In this document: positions 9,311 to 18,617 of the stretch, piece by piece | Numbering within the stretch: the stretch's first letter is position 1 | Layout: the number at the start of each line of letters is the position of its first letter | Source: Cladosporium sp. IMV 00045 | Taxonomy: Eukaryota > Ascomycota > Dothideomycetes > Cladosporiales > Cladosporiaceae | Assembly (NCBI GenBank): GCA_001931905.2 | Contig: MSJI02000550.1 | Span: 1 to 30,864, forward strand | DNA: 30,864 bases | Direction of reading: 5' to 3' | The notes under the pieces: generated by a model | What the model was told of the DNA's origin: nothing | The model's input: only the letters and a program-made list of their open reading frames with translations | The model's database searches: none | Made by a program: the position numbers and the translations under genes

Positions 9311-9688
9311 CTACTGGAAGATCGCCTTCGGCAAGGTTGATATGACAGGTCGCAAAGCCCCTGACGTGATCACTTGGAGATTGACGAAGATGTGGTGAAT
9401 CTGGTGGAGTGCTGACGGTTCAGGATCGGACTCCGCATTTGACACATCGTCCGAGAGTTCCTCCTGTAGTGGCGCAGGACCTTGTTCGACGTCTCTCGGT
9501 CGGTCTTCGCTGTTGGTTTGCGTCGCTCTCATGATCTCGAGAGTTTTCTTGCCGATGTATACCATGACGACTAGGCCTGCGAGAGTGAGGACGACCGAGA
9601 GGGCCGACAAGACGATCTCTCCTGGGAATTTGCTTGGACTGCTGTGATCATAGCCTTGGCTTCCGGGTTTAGATATCGGGCTCGCCAT
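9311..9688 (-). CDS. Small single-span membrane protein, hypothetical
   Basis: 125 residues from an ATG at 9688. A 31-codon upstream extension of the frame starts without supporting features, so I prefer this start. A short polar N-terminus (1-22) is followed by one hydrophobic segment at about 23-47 (containing VLSALSVVLTLAGLVVMVYI), then a basic stop-transfer stretch (GKKTLEIMRATQ) and an acidic, disordered tail. This suggests a type III or tail-out single-pass membrane protein with a cytosolic acidic domain. I do not recognise a family. The clear membrane helix with a positive flank is the main argument that the frame is real; an intron near the 3' end cannot be excluded. Confidence 0.45.
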   Translation of the reverse strand: MASPISKPGSQGYDHSSPSKFPGEIVLSALSVVLTLAGLVVMVYIGKKTLEIMRATQTNSEDRPRDVEQGPAPLQEELSDDVSNAESDPEPSALHQIHHIFVNLQVITSGALRPVISTLPKAIFQ

Positions 9689-11626
9689 CTTTACTGATCT
9701 GACGATACTCGGTTGCGGTGCGGTGGGGCTGTGACAGAGTCGATAGGTAAGACAGCAATTGCTTTGGACGGTGCAAGACACGCTGCTCGATGGGCCACAG
9801 AGTCGACCTCTGACTGCTCAATAGTCTCGTGGCGAAACCGGTCGTGTGCTACTAGGAAATGAGACCGAACGAATTGTGTTGCTACATACGGTGAGCTGCA
9901 GGTCGAGTGGTGTTGAATGATTCTCAATCAGCAAGACGTTTCTCAAAAAGAATTGTTCAGCAAGACTCAAATGTCGAGAGCAGGTAATGGTAATCAGTAA
10001 TGAGTAAAAGATCGGAAAACACGAGCATTACAGTTTAGGGAGACACGATGGGCCTTTTAACTTGCAATCCCGGGCTGTGTAGTCAAGATTCTGTACCTGT
10101 GGGCTCACATATTATTAACTCCATCCAAGGCCATCAAGACCTTGTAACCCTGTGAGGCTGCTGTCAATCTGCAGCCCTATGCCGCTTACTTTTGACCTTC
10201 GTGCAGCATTGGGCCACACACCCTTTGAGCTGCAGGAAACTCGACTGTCTCGGTCCCCCAACTGGATGCCGTCTCGGCTGCTGAGCCCTGAGCTTCGAGT
10301 AGCGACCATCTCATTGGGCACGAGGTTCGACTTGATGGTGAGGTCGAAGGCTGTGGATGTGAGGTCTGTAACAAGCATCAGGTTCTGAGACATCAGAACC
10401 AAGTGTCAGCGGAGTTTTGACTTCTTCGCAGCTCTGATGTTAGAGTCAGCAGTGTCGATGATCGCACTTGGACGTCAGCAAGCTTCCTATTCATCTACAC
10501 CGACAGACCAATAACCAATCCGCAAGGCTACGCAGGCACACATGCATATGCAGAGGCGCGTACGGCTCGCTGACCGTCTTAAAGGCCGGTGCAAGATCTC
10601 GCAGTCAGGCGGGAGCAAATCCGTCTCAGCGCATCTCGGCCCCATTCGTGCTTATTTGAGATGCCAAAGACAAGGCAATAGATCCTGGAGGCAGCCTTGT
10701 TAATTTGAGAGGTGTTGCGCATCATGGTGGAGACCGGACTTAAGTTGCTGATTCTGTGAGCCGGCATCGAGCCTTTCTGGTACCCACGTATCAGTGAGAA
10801 GACTCTCTGAGTATTATTATGAGTTAACAAACATCAGCTGTGGTATTGTTACATTCGGCGGATTCATCATGGTGAGTAGTAAGCTTTTGGCCATCACAGA
10901 GTCGCGGCTATGTAGACGGACGTGGATAACTTGAAGTTTGAGATCTGGGTTGCATTTTCCGACAATAGAGCATATTGAGGATTCCATGTTTTGAGAACGC
11001 AAAATTCCAAGAATGAACGGATGGAAGCCACAATTGATACAAGCAAAGATAATGTTGGAGCGAAGTGAAATAACCCCAACCCTAACCCCAATTCCCGGCC
11101 CTGGCTCCATGCGTGAAACCTGCGACTGGACAGAGGTCGGCCACAGCGCCACTACAACATCGGCAGCAGGGCCATGAAAGCCTCTCTCTCACAGCTGGCA
11201 TCGTTTGCCTTAGCTAGACCGATATCATGTCTGATGGTTCTGTCTGCGTGAGACTGCAAGTCGAGGGGGAATGTGCTGAGACATCAATAAGTTCACGAAG
11301 AAGGGTGCACTTTCCTGGTTCTGGTTGCCCAAGGAAAGGCGAGCCCGGGGAAAGAATTGGCCGGACTCAGCATGCGATGAAGAATAGTCCAGTCTTGGGG
11401 TGAGAAATGTCTTGGAATTTACGAATATGAGATGGCATGAGACATGAAAATGCGGCGCAGAAAAACTTTTGATTAGATCAAGATAGCGGCCTGGTCCCCA
11501 GTGCTCAGCGCTTGAGACACCTAATGATAGTTTCGAGTTTCCTCGACCCGTGCATTCAGACTCGCCAATTTCCCTGCGCCAGGCGCCTTGCAGCAATGAT
11601 ACACCCTTTTTGAGAAGAGAGAACGC
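9689..11626. other. Gene-poor stretch of about 1.9 kb
   Basis: No frame here resembles a known protein. Several short frames on the minus strand (10115-10402, 10579-10830, 10817-11152) mostly begin with non-ATG codons and have no recognisable domains; they could be decayed coding sequence or chance. The right end (about 11521-11626) is the eS19 3' UTR. A perfect 8-bp hairpin lies at 10381-10400. A single CCCTAACCCC-like stretch near 11080 is too short to be telomeric. Confidence 0.5.
10381..10400. repeat. Perfect short inverted repeat
   Basis: GGTTCTGA and TCAGAACC enclose the 4-base loop GACA, giving an 8-bp perfect stem. It could be an operator-like dyad or an RNA hairpin, but nothing around it shows a function. 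Confidence 0.6.
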
Positions 11627-12422
11627 TTACTCGTCGTCCTCGTCCTCCTCCTCGGCCTCGACGGTGGTCTGGGCGATACGGTCCAAGTCACGCTGGCCGG
11701 ACTGGGTGATGCGGCGGCCACCCTTGTCCTCGTCGGTCTCGAGGACACCGATCTTCTCGAGGGACTGGCAGACCTTGCGGTCGACGGAGCCGGAGGCGTC
11801 GACGTGGTGGGAGGGGCGGTTGCCGCGGTTCTTGGTGGAACCGTGGACCTTGCGCAGACGGCCGACACCGACGGTCTTGCGCATGTAGATGTGACGGGCG
11901 ACAGCGGCGGCACGGACGTAGTACCTGTGAAGGTGTGTTAGCATGATGCAAGAGAGGGGAGAAAATCAAGGGAAAAGAATTCCTTACCAGTCGATGCTCT
12001 GGGGAGGAAGCTCCTTGAGGTGACCGGTCTTGACGGTGTCGCTCCAACCTGTAGACGAAAGTCATATCAGCACTTGTTCAAAGAGCGCTTCACTAGACAG
12101 TCGTCCCCCGTCCCGCACGAGATTCAGGTTTCTCAAATTCAATCCATGTTTTATTCCAATGTCCCGGGTCTGCTGCGCAAGGCATGCCGCCAGCATTCTC
12201 CGCATTGTCTTCAACTCTTGTTCCTCCTCTTGTATGTGCGAGGCGAGAGACGGCCGTGTCGTGTAGAGTGTTGTATTTGCGCGCGCGCGCGAGATGCATT
12301 GCGCGTGGGTGTATTCGGGCTCACGAACCAGGGATGGGGAGCTTGCCCTGACGCTTCAGGAAGGCAGCGTAGGCGTTGATGAACTTGTCCGCTTGGACAT
12401 CACGAACGGAGACACCAGGCAT
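11627..12422 (-). CDS. RPS19: 40S ribosomal protein eS19
   Basis: Structural protein of the small ribosomal subunit, needed for 18S rRNA maturation. Three exons on the minus strand: 12422-12329 (MPGVSVRDVQADKFINAYAA...), 12048-11988 and 11924-11627, giving 150 residues. Intron 1 is 280 nt (12328-12049), long for this window; intron 2 is 63 nt (11987-11925). The phases match, and the joins restore GKLPIPGWSDTVK and SIDWYYVRAAAVARHIYMR, both diagnostic of eS19. GGRRITQSGQRDLDRIAQT near the C-terminus is the other strong family match. The chain ends in a run of acidic residues (EAEEEDEDDE) where animal eS19 ends in basic ones. A long first intron close to the start codon is common in fungal ribosomal protein genes. 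I looked for a snoRNA inside intron 1 and found no convincing C/D boxes. Confidence 0.95.
12279..12291. repeat. Alternating GC run inside eS19 intron 1
   Basis: Thirteen bases of strict G-C alternation, a Z-DNA-forming type of sequence, lie in the first intron near the 5' splice site. It may be a simple repeat with no function. Confidence 0.7.
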
Positions 12423-13124
12423 GTTGGGCGGTATTTGTCGGGATCGGAGTCGTCGAGGGGGATGAGGGTGCGCTGGGTGTAGTCGTTGTCGCGGTGCGGC
12501 CTGCCAGAGGAGAGGTATCTTGAACTTTGCGATTATCGACTTTTCGCGGTGGGCACGGCTAAGCTGAGCCAAGCCGGGACTGTCCGACGCTAGGCCGATC
12601 GTTTCTCCGCTGCAAAATCACGTGAGCTTGCCTTCACTCAAACAGGCAAGTACAGTATTGTCTCCACCATAGGGTAAGGCAGAGAGACTTGCAGAGGTGA
12701 AAAGTATCTCGGTATCTCTACATCCGCCTCATTGTCTTGTTTATTGTCATATTCTCAAAATTATTGGACAAACGTTTGACGATATTGCTTCTCACGCCTC
12801 ATTCTCTGCGCTAGCCCGTTGCAAGAAACGCCATCAAATCCTTCCTTTCCTTGAGTGCTTGCCACTGAGATACTTGCCATAGCGATAGCACATGTAGATC
12901 GGAGAAAAAAGTCATCACGCACGCCGTCCAAGATCATCTCTGATTGGCTAGTGTTTCTATCTGCTTTTCCATAGTGAAACGGTTTCGCCAGGTGGTTGAG
13001 ATATCAATATCTGTATTCACTCACAAGGGCAGTCGCAAGAGTCGACGCGGGCAGTGGCGTTTTCTTGTGACTTCGTTTCCTCCATCTTGCCAGGGCGACC
13101 TATACCACCACCAAATCGCTCAAC
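12423..13124. promoter_or_regulatory. Divergent promoter region, eS19 / hydrolase-phosphatase
   Basis: The two start codons point away from each other across 702 bases, so both promoters must lie here. No coding frame with family similarity is visible. A CCAAT-type pentamer (ATTGG) occurs near 12943. Confidence 0.55.
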
Positions 13125-15191
13125 ATGGATGCGATGAGCGGCAGACCCTTCGCCCTTTCCCCGACATGGGGAATGCTCATCACCACCGCAGCGACCAGCA
13201 TTGCCATCGTCGGAGCGTGGCGCGTCGCAAAGACGCGCGCAACCAATGAACACAATGGTGGGTATTCTACTGTATCATCTCGCAACAACATCAACCTCAC
13301 GCAATACTAACAACATCCCAGCCGAGACAACCGACCCAGGCCTCCTCCGCAAACACACTGTCTACGCGTCGTACACAACTCCAACGGCAACGTACCCCAG
13401 AATCAGGACCGTCTACCACCCGCATCCACAGGCCAGCAAGTTGCCAGCAGACGTTCCTCTCCTAGTCTTCATCCATGGCCTTGGAGGTTCTGCCGCCCAG
13501 TTTGCGCCTCTCTTGACCAGCTTGATCAACGCGGCGCCATGTCTAGCGATCGACTTGCCTGGATGCGGATTGAGCGACTTCAAACCTGACGACAGCAATG
13601 CGTACACGACCCAAGCTTTCGCTGAACTTGTCGCAGAAGCCGTGGATCGCCACCGGACAGATGGCCAGAAGGTCGTCTTTGTTGGGCACTCAATGGGCTG
13701 CTCGATTGCTTCGCTCCTGGTATCATCGACATCACCGCTCAGCAGCCATTTCTACGAACCCGACCATGTTGCCGGCCTGATCGCCATATCCCCCAAATCG
13801 GGCCCTCCGCCACCTCAGCAAATCGCTATGGTCAAGCGTCTGCGTTATCTCCCCACTTTCGTCCTGGACATCATGAGATTCTTCGACGGCATCGGTGGAA
13901 TCAACTCTGCAAGTGTCAGTCGTCTCGCAGGAAAGGACGCAGACGTGGAAACGCGCAAATTGCAACTCCGATACAACAGACAGTCTCAATCAGCAGTCTT
14001 CCTTCGCTACATCGCCGGTCTTGCGACAAGTGACGCCAAAGGCCAGCTCGCCTTCCCTGGTGAAAGCGTCTGGAGTGGCATCAAAGTACCTCTGTTCCTT
14101 CTCGCTGCTGAATCAGATCACCTCAACCCACCCGCTGAGATTGATTTGATCGCTCAATGGCTGACGAAGAGAGGGTCCAAGGCCGATGCTGTCAGTCACA
14201 GTGGCAAGAAAACCACTGGCGATCCAAGCAGTACCATCCCGGTGGTTGCTGGCGACACCGCAATGGCTGAAGGTCAGCTCCTCAACGCAGCAGCAAAGGT
14301 ACAAGAATCGCAAGGGCCACAGACGTCAAAGATTGGAAATGTTCAGGAGCAGCAGCGCACGACACACCATTCTTTTGCTCTTAAGACGAGCGTCTTCCCC
14401 GCCCCTGCATCTCACGGCCTCCTCTACGCCACCTCCACAGTTCGCATCCTCTCCGGTCTCATGCAGGCCTTTCTCAGCAGTTACTGCGACGAGCGCCTCT
14501 CCCTCGGCTGGCAACTTCAGCACCTGTCAACATCCGGAAAATGGGACGTCAAGAACCTCGCCAAGTGGCAGAGCACCCCTTCGATCTCCGAACCCATCGG
14601 TGGCGTCTTCCGCGCAATGAAAACGATGCGCGAGGTAGACGAAGAACACACGCCCAGCGTCTTCGTCAAACACTACAGCTCGGAAGTGCTGAAAGACGGA
14701 GTGGCCATGGTCGTCGACATCTCGCACGACAACCCCGTCTACGACCCCGAAGGACTGAACCAGGGTGGAGTGGAGTATCACAAATTTCCCATCGTCTCCA
14801 AGCTCCCTCCAACCGCTGAAGAGGTCACTGCGTTCAACGATATCATCGACGGTCTGCGCGAATCGCCCAAAATGATCGCCGCGCGTGAAGCAGGCGGGAA
14901 ACCGACAATCGGCGTGCACTGCCACTACGGCTTCAACAGGTACGTCTTTACCCTACCCTACAAGACTCACACTCCCCGCGACTGGGTGGCAAGTACTGAC
15001 ATACAAACAGGACCGGCTTCTTCATCTGCTGCTACATGGTCGAACGCCTCGGATACAAATTACAGCAAGCTGTGGATGAGTTTGCCGAGAAGAGAGCGCC
15101 TGGCATCAAGCACTCGTATTTCGTCGATGAGCTGTACGTGAGGTACGGCATGAAGATGCAGAGAAGGAACACGATTGTTGGTCTGAGCTGA
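13125..15191 (+). CDS. Alpha/beta hydrolase fused to CX5R (RNA-triphosphatase-like) phosphatase
   Basis: Three exons, 13125-13257, 13322-14939 and 15011-15191, give 643 residues; the introns are 64 nt (with a perfect TACTAAC branch) and 71 nt. A hydrophobic segment at about 16-33 suggests a membrane anchor. Residues about 60-420 form an alpha/beta hydrolase: oxyanion loop FIHGLGG (His96-Gly97), nucleophile elbow GHSMG (Ser168), probable acid Asp310 (AAESDH) and probable His409 (SHGLLY). Residues about 460-630 form a cysteine phosphatase: general-acid loop VVDISHDNPVYDP (Asp510) and P-loop HCHYGFNRTG (Cys578, Arg584). The stretches after the P-loop, EKRAPGIKHSYFVDELYVRYG, resemble the RPPGIYK...YL.ELF.RYG block of metazoan capping-enzyme triphosphatase and DUSP11/PIR1. 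Both catalytic sets look intact, so both activities are possible. The second intron splits the P-loop arginine codon. Substrates are unknown; the RNA link rests on similarity only. Confidence 0.9.
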
Positions 15192-15337
15192 ATGAGTCGT
15201 GGTGCGAATTCGAAATGACATCCTATAGATGGACGTCCAGCACAGAAGGGTGGTAACCTGGTCACGGCGTTCGGGCGGATTTCTTGCATTGCTCTTTTTC
15301 TCTGATACCCACGGGGCATTATTCGAGGGATTGCCCC

Positions 15338-15619
15338 TTAGTTCATTAGACTAGCTACTGCTTTTACATTGACCAAGAAGTCTTCCACACTTGGGTTTAC
15401 CATCACCATAATTCTGCCTCCACTACAATCGCTCTCGTCGAACGAGGCTGGTAGCACATCTTGGCTTCTCGCAAGATGCTCATGCGGTGTTTGCAGTCTG
15501 CTTTTGCCTCTGCTTATGATGAGCCGAAGCAATGCTTCCAACTCAGCTAGAGTCCTTTCCCATTGACCGATCTCAGCACTTGATCTCAGCCATTCCCAAC
15601 CCCATAACCAGTGTATCAT
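15338..15619 (-). CDS. Possible 93-residue small protein
   Basis: A complete frame with a true ATG, starting 27 bases beyond the stop of the conserved gene at 15647-16267 on the same strand. It is Trp-rich at the N-terminus (MIHWLWGWEWLRSS), then has an amphipathic helix (ERTLAELEALLRLIISR). I do not recognise it. Codon third positions are mixed rather than G/C-rich, so it may be 3' UTR of the upstream gene or of the convergent hydrolase-phosphatase gene. I tested whether it could be a spliced C-terminal exon of the upstream gene: the available donor and the best acceptor give an immediate stop, so that is unlikely. Confidence 0.25.
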   Translation of the reverse strand: MIHWLWGWEWLRSSAEIGQWERTLAELEALLRLIISRGKSRLQTPHEHLARSQDVLPASFDESDCSGGRIMVMVNPSVEDFLVNVKAVASLMN

Positions 15620-15646
15620 CTCTCATAATTCTTGCCTCAAATCTCC

Positions 15647-16267
15647 TCACCCATCCCTCTCCGCCGCCGCAGCAGCAGCATCCTCCTCGCCATAAGTCTC
15701 CTCCATAGTCGGCACAACAACATCCCAAGCGACATCATCCCCCATCCCCCCCTTAGCAATCTCATCAACATCCAAGCTCCCCTCCACCAACCTCCGCCTC
15801 CTCTCCTTCTCCTCCCTCGACCTGAACCTGAAAGCCACAACCCCACCATCCCTCAACCCCGCTCCCTGCGGACAATCGTTGACCCCACCCTTCGCCTTCG
15901 CCGCCGCCGCGGAAGCAGAAGCCCTGCCCTTCCCCTTCCCCTTGGCCCCCATCTCCGCCTCGTCGAAATTCAACTCGTCCAAACTATCATCCCCAATCGC
16001 CTCCCAGCCTGCATTCAAGTCGTTGATATCTTTCGGCTTCGCGAGCGCGATGTCCTCGGCGTTTGAAGGGAGGGGGTACGTCACGGGCGTGCCGTCGCGG
16101 AGCGTGCCTTTGAAGATTCCGGAGGGGTGCGTGGATTGTAGCGCCAGGAGGAGTTCGGAGCGCACGGAGGAGAGGGTTTGCAGTGCGTCGGTGTGTAGTA
16201 GGATGGTGCTGCGGTTGAGTTTGAAGCGGAGGCACCAGACGCGGGAGGGGGGATTGGCGTTTGGCAT
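15647..16267 (-). CDS. Conserved fungal protein with ubiquitin-like N-terminus, function unknown
   Basis: 206 residues from the ATG at 16267; upstream in-frame codons are low complexity and were left out. The N-terminus (about 8-80) reads as a beta-grasp-like pattern: WCLRFKLNRSTILLHTD, then a helix SSVRSELLLALQSTHPSG and a strand ending IALAKPKDINDLNAGWEAI. A disordered Lys/Gly/Ala linker (108-128) leads to a C-terminal block CPQGAGLRDGGVVAFRFRSRE and a further WDVVVPTMEE motif. The general layout resembles an uncharacterised protein found across filamentous ascomycetes, but I cannot name it. It is divergent from the Tim17-like gene across a 277-base shared promoter. The ubiquitin-like fold is inference from pattern only. 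Confidence 0.75.
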   Translation of the reverse strand: MPNANPPSRVWCLRFKLNRSTILLHTDALQTLSSVRSELLLALQSTHPSGIFKGTLRDGTPVTYPLPSNAEDIALAKPKDINDLNAGWEAIGDDSLDELNFDEAEMGAKGKGKGRASASAAAAKAKGGVNDCPQGAGLRDGGVVAFRFRSREEKERRRRLVEGSLDVDEIAKGGMGDDVAWDVVVPTMEETYGEEDAAAAAAERDG

Positions 16268-16544
16268 GTTTTGTGGATTTGGTGAGCTTTGGGTTGTGGT
16301 TTGTTTTGGATGATGAGAGTTCGGAGTCGTGGTGATTTTTGATCTGGATGTCGTTGATGTTATTGTTGCACAGAAAAAGTGAGGTCGTACTGGAAGATGA
16401 TCGTCGGTGGTACCAGTCGGCGATAGCAAGCGCTTGGCATCTCCGAGATGAAGTTCAAGCTCCCTTCACCTTACTCTTCAGTATTCAGTCAAATGAAGAA
16501 CTCCCGATATCAATAATACCAAGGATTGAAGGCCAACATCAACC
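16268..16544. promoter_or_regulatory. Compact bidirectional promoter
   Basis: Only 277 bases separate the two divergent ATG codons (16267 minus, 16545 plus), so the promoters must overlap and may be co-regulated. Start contexts are AACATGCC and AACCATGGC, both good for fungi. Confidence 0.6.
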
Positions 16545-17207
16545 ATGGCTACAGAAAAAGACCAACTCCCAACCGCCCAACCGGTCGCATTCAGCGCCCA
16601 CCGCCTCTCACTCCCCTTCCTCCTCCGCCTACCGACCTTTGTCACACTTGGAGGCTTCACCGGCGGCATTCTAGGCCTGATCCACGGCGCAAACGAGACC
16701 GGTCTGCGATTCCGTGCAGAAAACGCCCATCGTCTCCCCCAAACCCAGGCAGGATGGTATCTCTACCACAAGTCGAAGAACTACGTCGCCATGCTCGGCG
16801 GCATCAAGGAAGGCATGCGCATGGCCGCACGGCAGGCTTTCTGGGTGGGCGTCTTTGTCGCTTCTGAAGAAGGCGTAGATCGCGCAAGGAGCGGCGTGAG
16901 CAGGGCTTGGAATGGGTTGAAAGAGAATGAAGAGGGCGAGGTTGAGGGCGCCAGTAAGGACTTTGTGAGCACTCTGTTCGCTGGTCTGTGTACCGCAGGA
17001 CTGTTCTCTGCTTGGAATCGCTTTCCGCCTCCTACGGCTGCTAGGTTGGCGAAGATGGGCGCGAAAGCTGGGTTGGCGTTTGGGTTGTTGCAGGATGCGG
17101 TCAGTGTTATGCGTGGGAGGAGACTTGGGTATGCGGATTTCGTCAAGAGGCATACGCTTGGCGTTGGTGAGAAGGAAGATATCAAGAATGCTGTTGCTGC
17201 CACTTGA
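16545..17207 (+). CDS. Tim17/Tim22-like membrane protein (probably mitochondrial)
   Basis: 220 residues, single exon. Four hydrophobic segments can be traced at about 27-48 (rich in Gly: FVTLGGFTGGILGLIHG), 82-106 (LGGIKEGMRMAARQAFWVGVF), 140-157 (FVSTLFAGLCTAGLFSAW) and 172-188 (GAKAGLAFGLLQDAV). Glycine-rich helices arranged as four spans, with a GxxxG-type first helix and the sequence GIKEGMRMAARQAFWVGVF, are characteristic of the Tim17/Tim22/Tim23/Pmp24 superfamily. It lacks features that would make it the true Tim17, Tim22 or Tim23, so it is better seen as a fungal relative that may act in inner-membrane assembly. A charged loop at 120-138 separates the two helix pairs. Location and role are inferred from the fold. 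Confidence 0.75.
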   Translation: MATEKDQLPTAQPVAFSAHRLSLPFLLRLPTFVTLGGFTGGILGLIHGANETGLRFRAENAHRLPQTQAGWYLYHKSKNYVAMLGGIKEGMRMAARQAFWVGVFVASEEGVDRARSGVSRAWNGLKENEEGEVEGASKDFVSTLFAGLCTAGLFSAWNRFPPPTAARLAKMGAKAGLAFGLLQDAVSVMRGRRLGYADFVKRHTLGVGEKEDIKNAVAAT

Positions 17208-17292
17208 GAATGCCAGAAAGGGATCAAGGGAACAATTTCATCAGACTGATTGAGGTTTTGGACTGGTTTGAGATTGCTGAAGCCACGTCACA

Positions 17293-18507
17293 TCACCAGA
17301 ACAGTGCTTCTACACACGGCTGGAAGATACACTTCTCGTCGGTGGCCGACATCGCCGGCTGATATGCCACGACCGGCATGCTCTTCACCTCCGACAAGAC
17401 CTGGACGATGCTTTCGTTCAGCTTTTTGGAGACATAAGAAGCCGACTTCGACAATGTCACCGTCCGTGAGCTATGCAACCGAAGCGAGGTTGCAGTCGAC
17501 CACTCAAGCTGCAAGATCTGGTCGCCCACCAGGTTGTAGCATGTGACGCGCTTTTTTGCGTCTGTGAACCTGCAGCATAGTTCGCAAGCAGATATCAGTG
17601 GTTTGCCAGACGAATGAATCCCGCCACTGATGATCTTCGGCTTTGACAACGGACCGGTGTTTGGAACGAAAGAACTACGGAAATGGACCTCTGTAAACCA
17701 GGACACTGGCCGGACAGCCTTGGACTCTCGAATTCCTCCCACCTGGACCAAAGCCCTTCTGTATTCTTACCAAGCAAACCAAACCACTTCTTCTCCCTCA
17801 ACAAACGCAGAATCTCTTTTGTTCCACAAAGCTTGCTTCAAAACTTGTTTGCTTTCTGCTTGCGTAGTCTTGTCAGCATTTGCCATTCGCCGACGCTGGC
17901 TTTCTTCACGGAAAACCTTGTGATCAGCCGCGTTCCGCTTCATCAGATCGCGCCGAGCTTCGATGTTCCTTCCGACCGACGACGGTGGAGTACATGTTGG
18001 TCTGGAAATCGAGTACGTTACCCTCCGAACAAGTTGTCGCCGCTCTCATCTTGACTGAGGTTGCTATCTGTTGGAACCGAACTGTGGTTGTGCCGGGTGA
18101 ACATGCGCAAGACTGCAAGAGCGATTGCGCTACTCCCAAACTTTCGGTTGCTGTTCCCCAACAGAACCACTGGCTTTATCTGGTGACTTCCATGTCATGT
18201 CTGTCTTTTGATGATTCAGTCATGTCTGGACGGCCGCACTCTCAACCGGCTCTGCCGCCGTGGCCTTCTACTTCCTGGAGCTGGTGGTATCTGCTGGATG
18301 ATTGCGAATCGGTAGCTGATCTGCAGTAAGCATGCCGAAGCGCGCCATTGGTTTGTTTCCAACAACGTTTCCCTGCAAACCTGTCGCGCAAACACTTGGT
18401 ATGGCGAGCAGCACTTACTTACAAAGCTTGAAGAACAAGTTGCGTTTGACCACATGAACAAACCATTCTTGCATTTCGTCGCAATCTCCTAGCGAGACAA
18501 TCATCAT
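17293..18507 (-). CDS. Unresolved multi-exon orphan gene (structure uncertain)
   Basis: Several stretches of the minus strand look coding but no single model is certain. A likely first exon, 18507-18423, begins with two ATGs and reads MMIVSLGDCDEMQEWFVHVV..., ending at a GTAAGT donor. A likely last exon, 17690-17293, reads EVHFRSSFVPNTGPLSKPKI... and ends ...CIFQPCVEALFW with G/C-rich third positions. It joins in phase to an upstream frame (ILRLLREKKWFGLLG) across an 80-nt intron, 17770-17691, with a GTAAGA donor and a TTTACAG acceptor. Between these, 17980-17790 contains a charged helical stretch (IEARRDLMKRNAADHKVF) in a different frame. I do not recognise any part as a known family. Either one gene with four or more exons or two small genes could explain this. 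Confidence 0.35.
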
Positions 18508-18617
18508 GGTTTCTCATAACAACGGACGTTCTCCTTCAACTTCAAGACTGATCATCTGTGAAACTACCCTCTTTTCTCCTTCTCCAACTTCAGAAACATC
18601 AGTCATCGACAAAACCA

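Noticed and set aside
11080..11096. CCCTAA-like stretch suggesting an interstitial telomere repeat
   Set aside because: Only one CCCTAA unit with degenerate neighbours; telomeric arrays need many perfect units.
12049..12328. snoRNA inside eS19 intron 1
   Set aside because: A TGATATGA and a few CTGA motifs occur, but no properly spaced C and D boxes with terminal pairing.
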